From a virus, in the IMG/VR virus record IMGVR_UViG_3300042319_001382, positions 1 through 21,828 of that record: a stretch of DNA of 21,828 nucleotides; one strand, 5' to 3'. Positions 20,168 to 21,828 of the stretch are shown in pieces. The first letter of the stretch is position 1. Every line of letters starts with the position of its first letter. The position numbers and the translations under genes were made by a program. The notes beneath the pieces were generated by a model. The model worked only from the letters and a program-made list of their open reading frames with translations. It was not told where the DNA came from and searched no databases.

Positions 20168-20556
20168 TTTTGGCTTTCTGCAAGGGTTTTGAATTCGTCG
20201 GCACGCTCTGCAAGCCAACGGATGGCTGTCGCCAGTGGTACATCGCGAATGTCGGCGATGGTCTGCGCCAGATCTTCGGCGCATGGTGTCTCATCCAGCG
20301 GCGCAGGCTCGTCAATGACAGGCGCGTCAAGGGCTGTGGCAAGGGCAGTGTATGCGGCCAAGCCCGTGGGCATGATCTGCCCCAATGCTTCGCGGGGATC
20401 GTCGGCCAGCACTTGGGCGGGCTTTTCTGGCTTGTAAATGGATGGAAACCCAAGCCCCCCCATGATGGCGTTGATAGCCTGCCGTTCGTCTTGGGGAGGT
20501 CTGTTTGCTTTGCTTGGCGGCATGCCAAAAATGTTGGCGACAAAATCATTTGTCAT
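20164..20556 (-). CDS. Unknown protein upstream of RecT
   Basis: This 130-aa protein has a strong GGAG 6 nt before its ATG and a stop overlapping the RecT start. It begins MTNDFVANIFGMPPSKANRP, with IMGGLGFPSIYKPEKPAQVL in the middle and a helical end, IRWLAERADEFKTLAESQK. The close coupling to RecT suggests a role in the recombination module, but no domain is recognised. Confidence 0.75.
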   Translation of the reverse strand: MTNDFVANIFGMPPSKANRPPQDERQAINAIMGGLGFPSIYKPEKPAQVLADDPREALGQIMPTGLAAYTALATALDAPVIDEPAPLDETPCAEDLAQTIADIRDVPLATAIRWLAERADEFKTLAESQK

Positions 20557-20586
20557 GGCTTCTCCTTCGAGTTGGTGGGGTTGGGT

Positions 20587-20640
20587 TTAGGGTTGCAGGG
20601 CCGTTTTGACGGCTTTCTTATCGGTGTCTTTTTTGCTCAT
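20587..20640 (-). CDS. Possible 17-aa basic peptide
   Basis: An ATG at 20640 overlaps the upstream stop (ATGA) and has GGAGG about 10 nt before it. It encodes MSKKDTDKKAVKTALQP. It is very short, so it may be a coupling peptide or chance. Coupling and ribosome site are the only support. Confidence 0.3.
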   Translation of the reverse strand: MSKKDTDKKAVKTALQP

Positions 20641-20786
20641 ATCGGCTTGACCTCCACCCGGCCATTCGGGTCTGATTCGTTGAGTTGATCCATGCCCGCC
20701 AGAGTGGCGTCGATGGCGCTTTTGAAAATGCCGGTGAATTGGGTTTGAACCCGGGCAGATATCACGGTTATGCGGTAGATCCTCAT
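20637..20786 (-). CDS. Small protein, 49 aa, unknown function
   Basis: The ATG at 20786 overlaps the upstream stop (ATGA) and has GGAG 8 nt upstream. The product begins MRIYRITVISARVQTQFTGI and ends DPNGRVEVKPI, with a predicted strand-helix-strand pattern. Longer start choices lack such signals. No family is recognised. Confidence 0.65.
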   Translation of the reverse strand: MRIYRITVISARVQTQFTGIFKSAIDATLAGMDQLNESDPNGRVEVKPI

Positions 20787-21391
20787 GCTGGTTGCTCCAA
20801 GCGTTTGAATTCGACCACCCAGACCCATGGGTTGGCGTCCCACGATCCGGGGCCGTTGATGGATTCCCAAAGCGCCTGATAGTCTTGCCTGACCGACCCG
20901 CGCAATTCGCCGTTTTCATCACCGGCATCGCGCATTTCTTGGATTCCCTCTGCCCAGCAGTCTTCAGGGCTTATGTCCTGCAACCGCTCCACGCGCACGC
21001 CGGTGATTTCCAGCGTGATGCGGCTGGCGGCACGAGGCATGTGGATGGCGGGACGCCAGGGCTGGCGCGGGGCTACGATGGCTCGCTCTTGCTCGGCTGC
21101 GGCGTCTGCGCGGTACAGGTAGCACGCGCCCAAGTCCATGTGCGTTTCCCTCACCCAAAGCCGGTCGGCGGGCTTTCCGTATGGGCAGGCAATTTCATTG
21201 TGAGAACCACTGCGGATTGGGTCTGTGCAGCCGCGCGCGCGCCAAGCTCTGTAGCCCCCGACAAACCAGTAAGGCTCGCCGCCGTGCTCAGCTTCTGGCT
21301 GGGGCTTCACCACCCGTCTCGTCTGCGTCTTACTGCCATCCAGCAGAGCGCGCACCATGGGCGCACTAAACAAAATTGGATGCTCTTTCAT
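20783..21391 (-). CDS. ASCH-domain-like phage protein
   Basis: The ATG at 21391 gives 202 aa. It begins MKEHPILFSAPMVRALLDGS with KTQTRRVVKP, followed by PADRLWVRET and then IHMPRAASRITLEITGVRVE, and ends WDANPWVWVVEFKRL. This series is a familiar phage family with an ASCH-type (RNA-binding-like) fold. The role during infection is not established; RNA or nucleotide binding is inferred from the fold. A GGAG lies about 11 nt upstream. The start overlaps the upstream gene by 26 bp in another frame. Confidence 0.82.
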   Translation of the reverse strand: MKEHPILFSAPMVRALLDGSKTQTRRVVKPQPEAEHGGEPYWFVGGYRAWRARGCTDPIRSGSHNEIACPYGKPADRLWVRETHMDLGACYLYRADAAAEQERAIVAPRQPWRPAIHMPRAASRITLEITGVRVERLQDISPEDCWAEGIQEMRDAGDENGELRGSVRQDYQALWESINGPGSWDANPWVWVVEFKRLEQPA

Positions 21392-21725
21392 TGGTGTAAA
21401 ACTCCATGATCTTGTTGACAAAAAAGGCTTTCACCTTGTCCAGCGCTTCAACTGCTTCAACTTGACCATTGGCCGCGCAATGGACAAGGGCTTGCATCAG
21501 CGCCCGGTTGATTGTTTGGTCGCCGCCTGAGCAGGCATCGTCCAAGACTTCGATCAGATCACCGTAATAGCCGCCGCCGATTTCGGCGTCAATGTCTCGG
21601 GCCTTCAGGCATTCGTCCCATGCTTCGCGCAGTTGTTGGGCTTGCTGTTCATCGCGCTTGTCTGCGGCTTCGGCTTGGCGCTCTTGCCAGTCGGCGTGCG
21701 CGTCAAGTTGCTCAACCATGTTCAT
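21366..21725 (-). CDS. Helical acidic protein, unknown function
   Basis: The ATG at 21725 overlaps the upstream stop (ATGA) and has GGAG 7 nt upstream; a second ATG lies two codons in. The 119-aa product begins MNMVEQLDAHADWQERQAEA, a charged coiled-coil-like segment. It continues IGGGYYGDLIEVLDDACSGG and ends EFYTNERASNFV. Function is unknown. Confidence 0.72.
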   Translation of the reverse strand: MNMVEQLDAHADWQERQAEAADKRDEQQAQQLREAWDECLKARDIDAEIGGGYYGDLIEVLDDACSGGDQTINRALMQALVHCAANGQVEAVEALDKVKAFFVNKIMEFYTNERASNFV

Positions 21726-21828
21726 GTTTGCTCTCCGGTTTTGGGGTAAACACAACGGTGGATTTCAACCGAATTTGAGTATCGCGGACGGATGCTTAGG
21801 CTCTCAGAATACAAAACACCATCGCGCC
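21722..21828 (-). CDS. Partial leftward gene, C-terminus only
   Basis: A frame open from the window edge ends at TGA 21722-21724, which overlaps the next ATG (ATGA). The visible 34 residues read RDGVLYSESLSIRPRYSNSV, then EIHRCVYPKTGEQT. The coupling matches the pattern of this operon. Too little is visible to name the product. Confidence 0.5.
   Translation of the reverse strand, partial: RDGVLYSESLSIRPRYSNSVEIHRCVYPKTGEQT

Overview
The window is a contiguous piece of a tailed double-stranded DNA phage or prophage. Protein style points to a host in the Burkholderiales, probably Comamonadaceae. This rests on the small right-arm proteins with APVQE/TTKPAA linkers, the Gp13-like capsid, the RecT/YqaJ pair and the moderately GC-rich codon use. 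The set of connector, tail terminator, tail tube, frameshifted chaperone and long tape measure, with no sheath, indicates a siphovirus. Terminase, portal, integrase, repressor and replication genes are outside the window, so a temperate lifestyle cannot be shown directly.

Left edge (1-250): the 5' end of a small leftward gene runs off the window. It is divergent from the late operon and separated from it by about 146 bp. This gap holds a TAGGG/CCCTA palindrome, a possible promoter and a perfect 9-bp inverted repeat.

Rightward late genes (251-13974): scaffold-like protein, major capsid protein (followed by a UUCG terminator), small RGRPPK protein, DnaT-like head-tail adaptor, head-closure-like protein, tail terminator, HK97 gp10-like protein, an unknown 117-aa protein, tail tube, tail assembly chaperone with a -1 frameshift extension, and a 1323-aa tape measure. 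These are followed by a tail-tip protein carrying seven propeller-type repeats, a fibre-like protein and two small accessory proteins. The lysis cassette comes last: holin, CHAP/NlpC-like endolysin, Rz, and Rz1 nested inside Rz. Most genes are packed with 1-4 bp overlaps.

Leftward genes (21828 down to 13854): transcription runs towards the lysis genes and the two arms overlap tail to tail. From the right come a partial gene, a 119-aa protein, an ASCH-type protein, a 49-aa protein, a possible 17-aa peptide, a 130-aa protein, RecT and a YqaJ/lambda-Exo nuclease. Then come a 163-aa unknown, a PGDYG-like protein with shared linkers, and an AT-rich patch with two small genes (55 and 58 aa). A chain of short accessory genes, two of them membrane proteins, ends the arm. 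Four-base ATGA overlaps link most of these genes.

The most notable signals are: (1) recent segmental duplication among the propeller repeats of the tail protein; (2) three related TAGGG-n-CCCTA palindromes, each upstream of a small leftward gene; (3) two compact AT-rich genes with a shared leader sequence; (4) the same leader at the same distance before the major capsid and tail tube genes; (5) linker modules shared at DNA level among accessory genes; (6) a duplicated hairpin in front of the exonuclease and the next gene. No clearly new multi-gene system was identified. The AT-rich small genes with their palindromes are the best candidates for something undescribed.
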